DNA of 64,000 nucleotides from Globisporangium splendens (taxonomy: Eukaryota; Oomycota; Peronosporomycetes; Pythiales; Pythiaceae): assembly GCA_006386115.1 (NCBI GenBank), contig VFIW01000050.1, positions 419,339-483,338 on the forward strand, given 5' to 3'. Below are positions 63,907 to 64,000 of this stretch, piece after piece. The translations under genes were made by a program, and so were the position numbers. The notes under the pieces were generated by a model that saw only the letters and a list, made by a program, of their open reading frames with translations, was not told where the DNA came from and did not search any database. Numbering within the stretch: position 1 is the first letter of the stretch; each line of letters starts with the position of its first letter.

Positions 63907-63918
63907 GAGAATATGGGC
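63907..63918 (-). promoter_or_regulatory. 5' motif shared by the two paralogues (copy before the long gene)
   Basis: GCCCATATTCTC on the minus strand, identical to 61977-61988. It lies 54 bp upstream of the ATG, against 28 bp for the short paralogue. Confidence 0.5.
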
Positions 63919-64000
63919 GCTTTTTGCATATGTATTCCAAAATTTGGGCATCATGAAGAACATGACGATCCCAATCGTACCCCATGAGCTTTCTTTCCTC

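Overview
The window looks like nuclear DNA of an oomycete, most likely of the Phytophthora/Pythium side. Evidence: several genes carry the oomycete Inr+FPR core promoter (consensus GCTCATTYYNCAWTTT) just upstream of the ATG, with an exact match at 30313-30328. Introns are short (about 80-100 bp) with GT..AG ends and coding DNA is GC-rich. A Crinkler-like effector family and a chromodomain Ty3/gypsy family are also present.

Layout. (1) 1-18988 is a retrotransposon block. A truncated + strand gypsy fragment (1-1081) abuts a head-to-tail array of three minus-strand Ty3/gypsy elements that share four LTRs (1082-1731, 8025-8659, 14977-15625, 18347-18988). Elements 1 and 2 carry an antisense coiled-coil ORF with its own promoter-like motif. 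Element 3 has lost everything from RT to its 3' end. (2) 18989-27306 holds a TCP11-domain gene, a four-exon CNOT9 gene and a polytopic membrane protein interrupted by one in-frame TAG. (3) 27555-34512 is built around a 1.95-kb inverted repeat (27844-29796 and 31450-33403). The arms contain broken Crinkler-like genes, the 3' end of a DNAJC22-like gene and the terminal exon of an AIM32/sucrase-ferredoxin-like gene. The rest of the AIM32-like gene sits in the spacer. (4) 34893-48042 holds a ProC/NOXRED1-like oxidoreductase, a RING-Tubby fusion protein, a DUR3-like solute symporter, an NmrA-like SDR and an axonemal dynein intermediate chain (DNAI4-like) with two in-frame stops. The hexamer GTATCA/TGATAC recurs in the non-coding gaps here. 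(5) 48757-54949 is a tandem triplet of secreted RNase T2 genes. (6) 56838-63852 holds a catalase, a small membrane protein with three exons, and two tandem paralogues of an unrecognised nuclear-type family that share a 5' motif.

The host genes mix housekeeping functions (mRNA decay, peroxide detoxification, urea-type transport, Fe-S protein, flagellar dynein) with secreted or effector-type genes (RNase T2, Crinkler-like). No rRNA, tRNA or CRISPR was found. The most interesting signals are the antisense retroelement gene, the inverted repeat that could flip the AIM32-like gene without breaking it, the divergence confined to the Crinkler ORF between otherwise near-identical arms, and the RING-Tubby fusion. 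All splice sites were placed by eye from reading frame, GT/AG and family conservation.
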